A stretch of 64,000 nt of DNA from NCBI GenBank assembly GCA_032622095.1, contig CP136061.1, forward strand, positions 257,270,077 through 257,334,076, written 5' to 3'. Below are positions 39,591 to 51,300 of this stretch, in pieces. Position 1 is the stretch's first letter, and each line of letters begins with the position of its first letter. A program made the translations under genes and the position numbers. The notes beneath the pieces are model-generated. The model had not been told where the DNA came from. It did not search any database and saw only the letters and a program-made list of their open reading frames with translations. This DNA is from Siphonodentalium dalli. Taxonomy: Eukaryota; Mollusca; Scaphopoda; Gadilida; Siphonodentaliidae.

Positions 39591-39985
39591 TAACTGAAGA
39601 GGGGGTGGCGGTTCCAGGCCGCCGTAGAAATCGAAGTAGCGTCCGCGTTCGATGCCCAAGGTGTGGCAACTTATTCTTAATTTTGTCAGGGATTCACGCT
39701 ATTTTGGGACGGAAATGACGTTGATATATATTTCCAAAGAAGTCATCGTTTTGAATGTTCTATACGTTCTAAGTTTGTTCCTTGGATGATCACGTCGATT
39801 GCTATTTTTGAGAAGTTTGGTGCGAATATTATCATTAAATATTTGTTTCTGTATTGAGTTATCGAAGAAGTCATTAATACCGTGACTTGGGGACATGGAT
39901 GTGACTAATTGTTGACATTGTGACAGCGACCTGCTCCATGAATCCAGATTAGATTCAAATAGTTGTATGCACATGCACATTTCAG

Positions 39986-40477
39986 CCTCTCGTGAAAACA
40001 AGCTCATATCGGGCTTGTTTTAATGAGCGAAATAAGCTTCTTTGGGCGTTATTTAACCGCAATATACGGTTTATATATGGACCTATAAATAACGCAAAAT
40101 AACCCCATATTAGTATTATTTAATCTAGCTTTTTTCATCGACACGACCTACCAGATTCAAGCTCTTTATAATGTGTTTTCTATGCGGCCCTCGCCATTCA
40201 ACGGAATAATGGCTATAAGCTCACTGTGTGCTTACTACAGAATCAAGTCCAAAAATTAACCTATGTGAATACTTAGGTCCAATATGAACTTACATGTATT
40301 TACCCGAGGATATGCTGCTATTAAAAAAAATTAGATATTGGACTGTTTTAAAAACCGCGTTTAATAGGTCCATATATATAGCGTGCATGTATATTAGGTT
40401 AAATAATACGACTATATTAGTTTATTTCGCTCATTAAAATAAGCCCCGTTATGTGTTTATTTTAACGAGAACAGGCT
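39986..40477. repeat. Well-preserved ATAAGC foldback module (492 bp)
   Basis: The left arm starts CCTCTCGTGAAAACAAGC; the right arm ends TTTTAACGAGAACAGGCT. TTTTAATGAGCGAAATAAGC pairs with the inverse near 40425. The centre holds CATCGACACGACCTACCAG and CTCTTTATAATGTGTTTTC. Confidence 0.75.
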
Positions 40478-42462
40478 ACAAATTGACATTATTTGAAAAC
40501 TCAAAAACGCTCCATGTGGGCCTAACGCTGCACATGGCTATTAAAACAGCCCTTTTTTGTGTATATTGGATATTTGAATATGAGATAAGCCCATATTGTG
40601 TTTAGTTTCATGACAATAGAGTGGAAAACAAACACGAATCAACCATCTCAAGACTTACCATACAGATTGTTCTTGTGAAAATAAGAACATTTTGAGCGAA
40701 ATAAGCTTATATTGGCATTATTTAACCGCAATATACGCTATATATGGACACAAAACGCTTATAGATGTGGGTATGAGGGTATACTTTTGTAGATACCACG
40801 GTATATTTGGGTATGTGCACCATATACATGGGTACAGTATCACTGCATATTGACATTATTCGAAAACACTATACGCTCTATATGTGCTTAAACTATAGTT
40901 ATTAAAACAGCCCTATATGGGATATTTGAATATGCGAGAAGCCTGTTTTGTGCTTATTTTTGCAATTCGTGTTGTGCAAAACAACACAAATAAACCAAAT
41001 CAAGACTTACCATGTAGCTATCAGCTCATAACGGGATTTTTTTGCTGAGCGAAATAAGCTCATTTTGGCATTATTTAACCGCAATATACGTTCTATATGG
41101 ACCTAAAACGTTTTTTTTTTTTAAACAATCCAATATGGGATTATTTTCATACGAAATAAGCCCATATTGGCATTATTTAATCTACCTTTTTTTCATCGAC
41201 ACGACCTACTAGATTCACGCTCCTTATAATGTGTGTTAACTGTGGCCCGCGCCATTCAAAGGAATGATAGAGATAACCTCACCGTGGGCTTATTTTAGAA
41301 TCAAATAAGTCCATATGAACAGTGTGAATATTTAGGTCCAATATGAACCTAATTACATGAGGATGTGTTGCGAAGAAAAAAAAGTAGATTAAATAATACC
41401 AAAGATAGGCTTATTCCGTGTAAAAATAGTCCAACATTTGACTGTTTTAAAAACCGTGTTTAGGTCAATATATAAAAAGTTCAGGTATATTGAGGTTAAA
41501 TGATGCCAGTATGAGCTTATTTCGCTCATTAAAATAAGCCCGTTATGAGCTTATTTTTACGAGAACAGACTGCATATTGTCATTAATTGAACACTAAATA
41601 TATGCTTGGGATATTTCAATATGCGATAAGCCCGCCTTATGCTTATTTTAGCAATTCGTGTTGAAAATAACACAAATAAACCAACCCAAGACTTACCATG
41701 CAGATGTCAGCCTGGTCTCGTGAAAATAAGCACATACCAATATGATATTGGCCCGTGTTGTGCTTGGTCTCGTGAAAATAAGCACATACCAATATGATAT
41801 TGGCCCGTGTTGTGCTTATTTTCACGAGAACAGCTAGGCTGGAAAACAAGACGATTAAACAACTCAACATTTACCATGCAGAGGTCATGCTTTTTTCTTG
41901 AAAATAAGCACTTAATTTTATTCATATAAGCTAATGTTGGCTTATTTAATCGCAATATATATAAGCTCTATATTGACATAAAACACGGTGTTTAAAACTA
42001 ACATATCCTCCCATAAATACGCACATAATCGACCTATAATGTGAAATAGTTACGTATTGTGATTATTTGATTCTCAAATAAGCATATACTGGAGTCATAG
42101 CCGTGATTTCGTATTATGGCGCGGGCCACAGTGAAAACACATATTAAAGAGCGTACACCTGAAAAGCCATGGGTTCGCTTATTTGTTTCATTGTCCACAT
42201 ATAATCTGCTTAGAATAGCCTCATTATGAGTCGATATTATGACTAAAATGTTCTAATTTTCAGCACATTACCGACTTAATATGAGGCGATTCTAAGCAGA
42301 TTATATACCTAAAAAGCTTTATTATAAGCAGGTAATGTGCGGATTTTAGGGAGAACAGGCTGTTTAAAACAGAACAATATGGGACTATTTACATACAAAA
42401 TAAGCCTAGTGAGCTTATACCCGCTATTCAGTTGAATGACGCGAACCGTAGTAAAACACATT
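40478..42462. repeat. ATAAGC foldback-module field, middle block
   Basis: Further modules (about 41020-41573 is nearly complete) are joined by the linker GGAAAACAACACRAATAAAC...GACTTACCATGCAG (40622, 40975, 41675, 41838). A 54-bp unit starting GGTCTCGTGAAAATAAGCAC is directly duplicated at 41712 and 41766 and is followed by its own inverse end (41817-41832). An ACATATCCTC-type module lies at 41998-42360. Confidence 0.75.
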
Positions 42463-43509
42463 TGCACTAGAATGCACCCATCACACATATGGCATGTTTT
42501 GTGATATCTTGCCAACAGCAGTTTGAACCACGGGTGCTGTGCCCTCTTTTGAGAGATCGATAGAGAATCTAGATATCAAATTTCAGTTCATCCATCGCTG
42601 AAATATTTGTGTGTACGGACTGAATATCTCTGTTATCTCCAGTTGATCTATTACACTAATTATGGTCTTAGTAATGACGTAAGAGTTGTTTGACATATTT
42701 ATAGAACAATATAGACATCGCTCATATGAAGAGTGTGAATACGATTGGTTGCCGCTGATGCTATATATTATATACCAATTGGGTTACATTACTAGTTTGA
42801 CTAGAATGCTTTGTGTATGTCATTGCACTTCAGCGGCAAAAAACGTCAAAGTCAATTCCGACACAAATAAATAAAAGACACGCGATCATTGGTTAGTCTT
42901 TGATTATCAATGTGTCAATGTGAACATGCCCTTATAGCGACTGATCTACGGTCTTCGGGAACATATCATCAAAATGCCAATTGCTTTGAGAATGAGAAAG
43001 CTTGTTTTCCCAGTTAATTAATAAGGCGCTTTAATAATCCATGTTTCAACATATGTTTCAGTACAATTTTGTCTAGAACCATGCGCTCGATCGTTTGGCC
43101 GGACATGGTTTATATGCACCTGCGTCTTTCGGAAATGTTTTGAACGTCGAAGAAAGTTTCCAGAAATTTGTTCGCACATCATTTTCTATGCGAGAAAAAA
43201 AACGATTCCGCACGCATCTTTTAGACTCGATCTCAAATAATTTTCCGAGTTTCAAAGAAAGCAATCTTTCAATTTTGTTCTTTTATGAACGATTTATTAC
43301 CAAAATAAAACGAGATAACAATGCAAATTTAGTATAAATGTGGATTTAAATTACAATTGGTGCCATCATTTCATATTAGCGCATGTGCATTCTTTACATT
43401 CTGTACTTCCGGTATGACGTAACATATTCGTGGAAGGACAGACAAATAAACAGATAAACAGAGATCCTGACCGAAAACATTGCTTGCGCCCAGCATAGAC
43501 TGGCGCAAG
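42463..43509. mobile_element. About 1.05-kb unclassified insertion into a foldback module
   Basis: The module string AAAACACATT at 42453-42462 should continue TAAAGAGCG, as at 32539-32555. Instead the continuation appears only at about 43509. The inserted sequence has weakly similar inverted ends (TTGCACTAG left; CTTGCGCCAG in reverse at the right). No TSD was resolved. No domain is recognised in its short frames; an 80-codon plus-strand frame at 43095-43337 has no recognisable features. Confidence 0.5.
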
Positions 43510-43535
43510 TAAAGAGCGTGATATGTCCTGTCACA

Positions 43536-46500
43536 AGCTCCATGAATTCCGTTCCCAGTTCCCAGTTCCCCTAAAATTGCACCTTTCGTTACTAAATCGG
43601 ATGCGTAGCCAGAGTCATGGTGGCCACCCGGGAATCCTTGTATTTTCGTGCGGTGCCACCCAGCTGGCATCTATAGGAAAGGGACGCGACCATGCAGCCC
43701 CTTCCAAATTTTCGAAAATCGGGCTGAACTCGTGCATGGGGTGTCAATATAGCACTTTTCGTTACTAAATCGGCTGCGTAGCCAGAGTCATGGTGGCCAC
43801 CCGGGAATCCTTGTAGTTTCGTGCGGTGCCACCAAGCGGGCATCTATAGGAAAGGGACGCGACCATGCAGCCCCTTCCAAATTTTCTAAAATCGGGCTGA
43901 AGTCGTGCATGGGGTGTCAAAATAGCACTTTTAGTTACTAAATCGGCTGCGTAGACAGTCATGATGGCCACACGGGAATCCTTGTATTTTCGTGCGGTGC
44001 CACCCAGTTGTCATCTATAGGACAGGGACGCGACCATATAGCCCCTTCCAATGTTTCGAAGATTGGGCTAAAGTCGTGCATGGAGCTCAAAATCGCACTT
44101 TTTGTTACTAAATCGGCTGCGTAGCCAGAACCATGGCGACCACCCGGGAATCCTTGTATTTTTGTGCGGTGCCACCCAGCGCGCATCTATAGGACAGGGA
44201 CGCGGCCATATAGCCCTTCCACTTTTTTGAAAATTGGGCTGAAGTCGTGCATGCATGGAGCTAAAAATTGCATTTTTTTTGTTGCTAAATCGGCTGCGTA
44301 GCCAGAACCATGGCGGCCACCCTGGAATTCCTTGCATTTTATGGGACCTAGTTTGTGATGTTTCGATGCACTATTGGTGGCACAAGAAGATTCCAAAAGG
44401 ATAGACTCGTGGCAGCTACGGTTATGCCTACGCAGGCGATTTAGCAATGAGAAATGATTTTTTTTCATTATTTTGACCCCACGCACGACTTACGCCCAAT
44501 TTTTGAACAACTGGACAGGCTTATGTGACTATGTTTGTGATTTTTAGATGGACTAGTGGTGGCATAAGAAGCATCCACAAGGATACCCACGTGGCTGCTA
44601 TGTGTATGCCTACGCAGGCGATTTAGCAACGAAAAATTATCCTTTTTTTCATTATTTTGACCCCACGCACGACTTACGCCCAATTTTTGAACAGCTGGAC
44701 AGGCGTATGTGAACTAGTTTGTGATTTATAGATGGACTAATTGTGGTATAAGAAGAATCCACAAGGGTAGCCCCGTGGCTGCTATGGTTATGCCAACGCA
44801 GGCGATTTAGTAACATATCCTCGCACGAATACGCACAAAACCGACCTAAATTTTAATTAGGTACTTAAAGTGATTATTTGGTTATGAAATAAGCAGATAA
44901 TGGAGTCATAGTCGTCATTTCGTGTTTTGGCGCGTGCCACAGTGAAAATACATGCTAATGAGCGTACACCTGAAAAGTTTGGTTATTATTTTTGTCATTG
45001 TCAGCACATAATTTACTTAGAATCGCCTCTATATGAGTCGATAATTTGACTAATAGGAACTCATTTTCAGCACATTGTCGACTCAAAATGAGGCGATTCT
45101 AAGCAGATTATCTACCTAAATTATTGTTTCTTCTCAGCAAATAATGTGCTGGTTTTCAGGATTAAGCAACGAAAAATGTCATATTTTTACCCCACGCACG
45201 ATTTACGCCCAACTGTTGAACAGCTGGACAAGTTTATATGACATATTTTGTGATTTCTAGATGGACTTGTAGCGGCACAAGAAGAATCCACAAGGATAGC
45301 CCCGTAGCGTCTATGGTTATGCCTACGCAGGCGATTTAGCAACGAAAAATTATTTTTTTTTCATTATTTTAACCCCACGCACGACTTACGCTCAATTTGT
45401 GAACAGCTGGACGGGAGCATGTTAATTGATTTGTGATTTCTAGATGGACTGGTGGTGGCAGAAGAAAAATCCACACGGATAGTCTCGTGACTGCTATGGT
45501 TATGCCTACGCAGGCGATTTAGCAACGAAAAATGAACTTTGTTTCATTATTTTGACCCCACGCACGACTTACGCCCAATTTTTGAACAGCTGGACAGGCG
45601 TATGTGAACCAGTTTGTGATCTCTCGATGGACTAGTGGTGGCATAAGAAGAATCCACAACGAGAGCCCCGTGGCTGCTATGGATATGCCTACGCAGACGA
45701 TTTGCAACGAAAAATGACATTTTTTTCATTATTTTCATCCGATGCACGACTTACACCCAATTTATTAACAGCTGGACAGGCATATGTGAACCAGTTTGTG
45801 ATTTCTAGATGGACTAGTGGTGGCCAAAGAAGAATCCACAAGGATATAGCCCAGTGGCTGCTATGGTTATGCCAATGCAGGCGATTTAGCAACATATCCT
45901 CGCACAAATACGCACATATTCGACCTATAATTCCAATTAGCTTATTTCTTGTCATTGTTCGCACATAATCTGCTTAGAATCGCCTCTATATGAGTCGATA
46001 TTGTGACTAATAGGGTCTCCTTTTCAGTACATTATCGACTAACGAAAAATGTCCTATTTTGGACAAGTTTATGTGACCTAGTTTGTGATTTTTAGATGTA
46101 ATAGTGGTGGCACAAGAAGATTCCGCAAGGATAGCCACGTGTCTGCTACGGTTATGCCTACGCTGGCGATTTAGCAACGAAAAGTGCGATTTGGAGCTCC
46201 ATGCACGACTTCAACCCAATTTTCGAAAAATTGAAAAGGCCTATAAGGTCTCGTCCCTGTCCAATAGATGTCTACTGGGTGGCACCGCACGAAAATACAA
46301 GGATTCCCGAGTGGCCGCCATGGTTCTGTCTACGCAGCTGATTTAGTAACAAAAAGTAAAAAAAAATAACTCCATGCACGACTTCAGCCCAATTTTCAAA
46401 AAATTGGAAGTGGCTATATGGCCGCGTCCCTGTCATAAAGATGCCCGCTGGGTGGCACCGCACGAAAATGAAAGAATTCCCGGGTGGCCGCCATGGTTCT

Positions 46501-47101
46501 GGCTACGCAGCCGATTTAGTAACAAAGCGTGCTATGTTTAGCTACATGCACGACTTCAGCCCAATTTTCGAAAAATTGGAAGGGGCTAGATGGCCGCGTC
46601 CCTGTCCAATAGATGCCCGCTGGGTGGCACCGCACGAAAATGCAAGGATTCCCGGGTGGCCGCCATGGTTCTGGCTACGCAGCCGATTTAGTAACGAAAA
46701 GTGCTATTTTGACACCCCATGCACGCCTTCAGCCCGATTTTCGAAAATTTGGAAGGGGCTGCATGGTCGCGTCCCTTTTCTATAGATGCCCGCTGGGTGG
46801 CACCGCACAAAAATACAAGGATTCCCGGGTGGACACCATGACTCTGGCTACGCAGCCGATTTAGTAACGAAAAGTGCTATTTTGACACCCCATGCACGAC
46901 TTCAGCCCAATTTTCGAAAATTTGGAAGGGGCTGCATGGTCGCGTCCCTTTCATATAGATCCCCGCTGTGTGGCACCGCACGAAAATACAAGGATTCCCG
47001 GGTGGTCTCCATGACTCTGGCTACGCAGCCGATTTAGTAAACGAAAAGTGCAATTTTAGGAGAATAGGGAACTGGGAACTGGGAACGGAATTCATGGAGC
47101 T
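43536..47101. mobile_element. 3.57-kb foldback DNA element with subterminal ~173-bp tandem repeats, 9-bp TSD
   Basis: TIRs begin AGCTCCATGAATTCCGTTCC at 43536 and are inverted at 47101. The flanks CCTGTCACA (43527-43535) and CGTGTCACA (47102-47110) form a 9-bp TSD with one mismatch; the core TGTCACA is exact. A homologous unoccupied site (TATGTCGTGTCGCAACATAT) lies at about 32569. The arms hold ~173-bp units (CTACGCAGCCGATTTAGTAA, GGGTGGCACCGCACGAAAAT), inverted on the left (43570-44335) and forward on the right. The middle units (44340-44815, 45160-45895) are older relatives in forward orientation, interrupted by ACATATCCTC modules (44815-45165, 45893-46040). A 9-bp TSD fits MULE or Merlin. 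No transposase is visible. Confidence 0.75.
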
Positions 47102-47103
47102 CG

Positions 47104-48364
47104 TGTCACAACATATCCTCGCGCAAATACGCACATAATCGGCCCATAATGTGAAATAAGTACATAATATGATTATTTAATTGTGAAATAAGCAGATAAT
47201 AGATCATATCGTTATCTGGTTCTATGGCGCGGGCCACATTGAAAACACATGTTAAAGAGCTTACACTTGAAAGTCGTAAGTTGGCTTATTTGTGTCATTT
47301 TCCGCACACAATCTGTTTACAATCGACTCATTGTCAGTCGATAATGTGACTATGCTCTCATTTCTAGCACATTATCGACTCAAAATGAGGCGATTCTAAG
47401 CAGATTATCTACCTAAAAAAATATTTATTATAAACAGATAATGTGCCCGTTTTTTTTTGGGAACAGGCTGTTTAAAACAGTACAATATGGAACTATTTAC
47501 ATACGAAATAAGCCCATATTGGCATTATTTAATCTAACCTTTTTCCATCAACACGACTTACCAAAGCTACGCTCTTTGTACGGTGTTCTCACTGTGGCTC
47601 GCGCCAATCAACGGAATAAGGGTTTAAGCTTAATATGTGCTTATTTCAGAATCAGATTATGGGCTTATTTTCTCAAGAACAGGCTGAAAAATAACACGAA
47701 TAAACCAACACAAGACTTTCCATGTACATTTCATCCTCGTGAAAATAAGCACATAACGGTTTTATTTTAATGTGCGAAATAAGCTCATATTGGCATTATT
47801 TAATATAAGCTTTATATATGGACCTAAAACGCGGTTTTTTTAAACAGTCCAATATGGGACTATTTTCGTACGAAATAAACCCATATTATTATTATTAATC
47901 TAGCTTTTTTCATCGACATGACCAATATCAGATGCACACTCTTTATGTTTTATATATGCGACCCTCGTGATTCAATGGCGTAATGGCTATAAGCCCACTG
48001 TGGGCTTATTTCTGAATCAAATAAGTCTATTGAATCATATGTTGATATTTATTTCCACTATGAACCTATTTTTGTGAGGATATGTTACGATCAAAATCGG
48101 TAGATTTAATAATACCAATATGGGCTTTTTGCGTCCGGAGATAGTCCCATATTCGACTGTTTTAAAAACTGAATTTTAAGTCCATATAGAGCGTATATTG
48201 TGATTAAATAATACCAATAGGGACTTATTTCGCTCATTTAAATAAGACCGTTGCGTGCTTATTTGTATGGAAATCATGGTCCCATATTGGACGTTTATCT
48301 CCACACAGAGCCTATATTGATATGAGCTTATTTCGCTCATCAAATGCAATTTAATAATACCAAT
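47104..48364. repeat. ATAAGC foldback-module field, right block
   Basis: This begins with the right half of the ACATATCCTC module split by the 43536-47101 element, including its inner hairpin (CACATTATCGACT near 47370). It continues through a foldback module (47732 to about 48275) and ends where the right satellite array starts. Confidence 0.7.
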
Positions 48365-51300
48365 TAGACCATGAACAAACAAATATTCACCTCCCCACTG
48401 AGACCAAAATCCCTTTCATGTGGCCAAATTGTTTTGTTCAGTGCCTGCCTATATTCTAAAGTCAAATGTGGAATCATTTTCAGAATGAGTAGAGTCTGAG
48501 ACTGACCCCAAAATATTATTTCATAATCACAGGTGTTGCATGGTCCATTGGAATTTATCATGGGTGCTGCAGGTGTTGGGCCAGCTCCGTGCCCTTCAAT
48601 CTCAACCAGGAGCTCAAACTTCAGTAAATATTTTATGCAGATGCAGATCTATCCATTAACAAATTAATGGGTACTGGGCCCAATTCAAGTTAAAAAATAC
48701 CCAATCGACTTTAAACACAAATATTCACCTCACCTGAGCCCAAAATCCCTTCAACGTGCCCAAACATTAAATGGGTTACTGGGCCCAATTCAAGTTAAAA
48801 TTATCCATTTGACTATTATACACAAATATTCACCTCCCCCTCAGCCCAAAATCCCTTCCAGGTGCCCAAATAAAAAAAATTTCGGTGTCTGAGATAACAC
48901 TGACCCCAAAATATTATTTTATAGGTACCAGTGCCATATGTTTTATCATGGGTGGTATGGGTGTTGGACTGATTCCTAAGCCTAAAATACCAATATGGCT
49001 ATTAAAAACACAAATATTCCTCTCCCCTCGCCCAAATTCCCTTCCAGGTAACAAAATATTTTCTGTTGATCGCCTGCCTATACTCTAAAGTCATATGTGG
49101 AATCATGTTTCATAAATGAGTGTTGTCTGATTGAACACTGACCCCAAAATATGATTCTATAGGCACAGATGCTGTATGGTTTACCATTGGTGCTGTGGGT
49201 GTTGGGGTGGCTCCATACTCTTAAATCCAATACGGGAAATCATTTACATAGGTGCTTACCTATTCAATAACACTAAAAGCCCTGGATGTAGATATCAATA
49301 ATGGCACAATATAAGTTAAATATACCAACTTGACTATTAAAATTCCTAATATTCCACTCCCCTTGACCAGAGCCCAAAATAACTTCCAGGTGCCAAAATA
49401 TATCATTTTCAGAATGGGCATAGTCTGAGACCCAGAAAAATGATTTTATAGGCACGGGTGCTGTATGGTTTCATCATGGGTGCCGTGGGTGTTGGGCTGT
49501 CACCACACCCTTAAAACCCACTGAGGAGCCCAAACTTTTGCACATCTTCTTAAATAGATGAATATATTTCCAAAAACACTAAAAGTACTGGAAGTTGATA
49601 TCTATAATGGGTCACAATTCAAATTAAATATACCAACTTAACTATTAAAAAACCCAAATATTCCCCTCCCCCTGACCAGAGCCCAAAATACCATTCAGGT
49701 GCCCAAAGAATTGTTTTACCATTGCCTACATATATTCTGAAGTAAACTGGATTAATTTTCAGAATAGGTATAGTCTGAGAGAACACTGACCCAGAAATAT
49801 GTTTTCATAGCCGCTGTATGGTTTCATCATGGGTGCCGTGGGTGTTGGGCTGTCACCATCTCCTAAAAACCCACTGAGGAGCCCAAACTTTTGCACATAT
49901 TCTTATACAGATGAAACACTAAAAGTACAGGAAGTAGAAATCTATAATAGGTCACAATTCACGTTAAATATACCAATTTAACTTTTAAAATACCCAAATA
50001 TCCCCCCCCCCTGACCAAAGCCCAAAATCCCATTCATATGCTCAAATAATTTTTTTTCTCATTGCCTATATATATTCTAAAAGTCAACTGTAGAGTAATT
50101 TTCAGAATGGGTATAGTCTGAGAGATCACCGATTCAGAAATATGTTTTCATAGGCACGGGTGCTGTATGGTTTTTTCATGGGAGCTGTGTGTGTTGGGCT
50201 GTCTCCATAACTTTAAAACCCACCGTGGAGCCCAAACTTTGTGCAAACCATTTGTATAGATGCATAGTTGCATACCTATCCAAAAACTATAAAAGTGCTG
50301 GAAATAGATACCTATAATGGGTCATATGACCCAATTCAAGTTAAATATACCAATTTAACTTGAATTGTCATGGGTGCTGTGGGTGTTGGGCTGTCTCCAT
50401 ACCCTTAAAACCCACTAAGGAGCCCAAACTTTTGCAAATCTTCTTATACTGATGCAGATATTTCCAAAAACAATAGGAGACCTAGAAGTATATACCATTA
50501 CAGGACCCAATTCCAGTTAAATATACCAATTTAACCATTAAAAAAAACAAATATCCCCCCTGAATAGAGCCCAAAATCCCATTCAGGTGCCCAAATTTTT
50601 TTTTTCCCATTGCCTCTATATATTCTAGAGTGAAATGTGGAATCATTTACAGAATGGGTATAGTCTGAGAGATGGCTGACTCAGAAATATGTTTTCATAG
50701 GCACGGCTGCTGTATGGTTTTATCATGGGTGCTGTGGTGTTGGGCTGTCTCAATACCCTTAAAACCCACTGAGGAGCCCAAACTTTGTGCAAACCATTTG
50801 CATAGATGCATAGCTATCCACAAACAACAAAAGTGTTGGAAGTAGATACATATAATGGGTCATATGGCCCAATTCAAGTTAAATATACCAATTTAACTTG
50901 AATTGTCATGGGTGCTGGGCTGTCTCCATACCCTTAAAACACACTAAGGAGCCCAAACTTTTGCATATCTTCTTATAATGATGCAGATCTTTCCAAAAAC
51001 ACTAGGAGACCTAGAAGTATATACCTATAATGGGTCACAGGACCCAATTCCAGTTAAATATACCAATTTAACCATTAAAAAAAACAAATATTCCTCCCTG
51101 ACCAGAGCCCAAAATGCCATTCAGGTGCCCAAATCATCTTTTCCCATTGCCTCTATATATTCTAAAGTGAAATGTGGAATCATTTTCAGAATGGGTATAG
51201 TCTGAGAGATGGCTGACTCAGAAATATGTTTTCATAGGCACGGGTGCTGTATGGTTTTATCATGGGTGCTGTGGGTGTTGGGCTGTTTCCATACCCTTAA

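Larger units (their letters stand above)
37195..39626. mobile_element. 2.43-kb foldback DNA transposon with palindrome-array TIRs, 6-bp TSD
   Basis: The element is bounded by TACGGCGGCCTGGAACCGCC at the left end and its reverse complement at the right. A direct GAAATC repeat sits on each side (37189-37194 and 39627-39632). It interrupts a LINE reading frame, which closes cleanly when one TSD copy is kept; this is strong boundary evidence. The long TIRs (37195-37519 and 39151-39626) share outer and inner flanks and differ mainly in the copy number of a 14-bp palindrome. The interior holds GTCC/GTGC runs (37939-37983), three degenerate ~175-bp direct repeats starting at about 37983, 38156 and 38325, and further degenerate repeats around 'GGCGGCCATGTTTTC' (38653, 38990). 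No transposase frame is seen, so it is non-autonomous. A 6-bp TSD is compatible with Dada or Polinton-type integration, but the superfamily is not assigned. Confidence 0.8.
36655..39975 (-). pseudogene. LINE (non-LTR) reverse transcriptase C-terminal remnant, 5'-truncated and split by a DNA element
   Basis: Minus-strand sequence at 39633-39975 encodes a LINE C-terminal region: NKLRTYRTFKT, then a premature TAG (39699-39701), then in the same frame RESLTKLRISCHTLGIERGR. Coding homology stops at 39632, where the 37195-39626 element is inserted. It resumes at 37194 in the same frame with DEADRICETCNEID, the cysteine-containing motif that follows GRY in CR1/L2-like and related LINEs. After a frameshift come LFNIPNEKLFKQI and a TGA near 36990. 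The 3' end is an ATTG microsatellite at 36655-36672, a usual LINE 3' tail. The 5' end near 39975 is a truncation, joined directly to an ATAAGC-module linker. The copy is dead: it is truncated, has a nonsense codon and a frameshift, and is interrupted. The exact clade is not assigned. Confidence 0.75.

Noticed and set aside
39699-40007. Independent 102-codon gene
   Set aside because: It is the C-terminal part of a LINE reverse transcriptase with a premature stop; homology continues past the stop in the same frame.
43371-47037. Repeated 60-114 codon frames (GWHRTKIQGFPGG-type) on both strands
   Set aside because: They are translations of the ~173-bp subterminal repeats of one foldback element; mirror copies appear on opposite strands as expected from the inverted arms.
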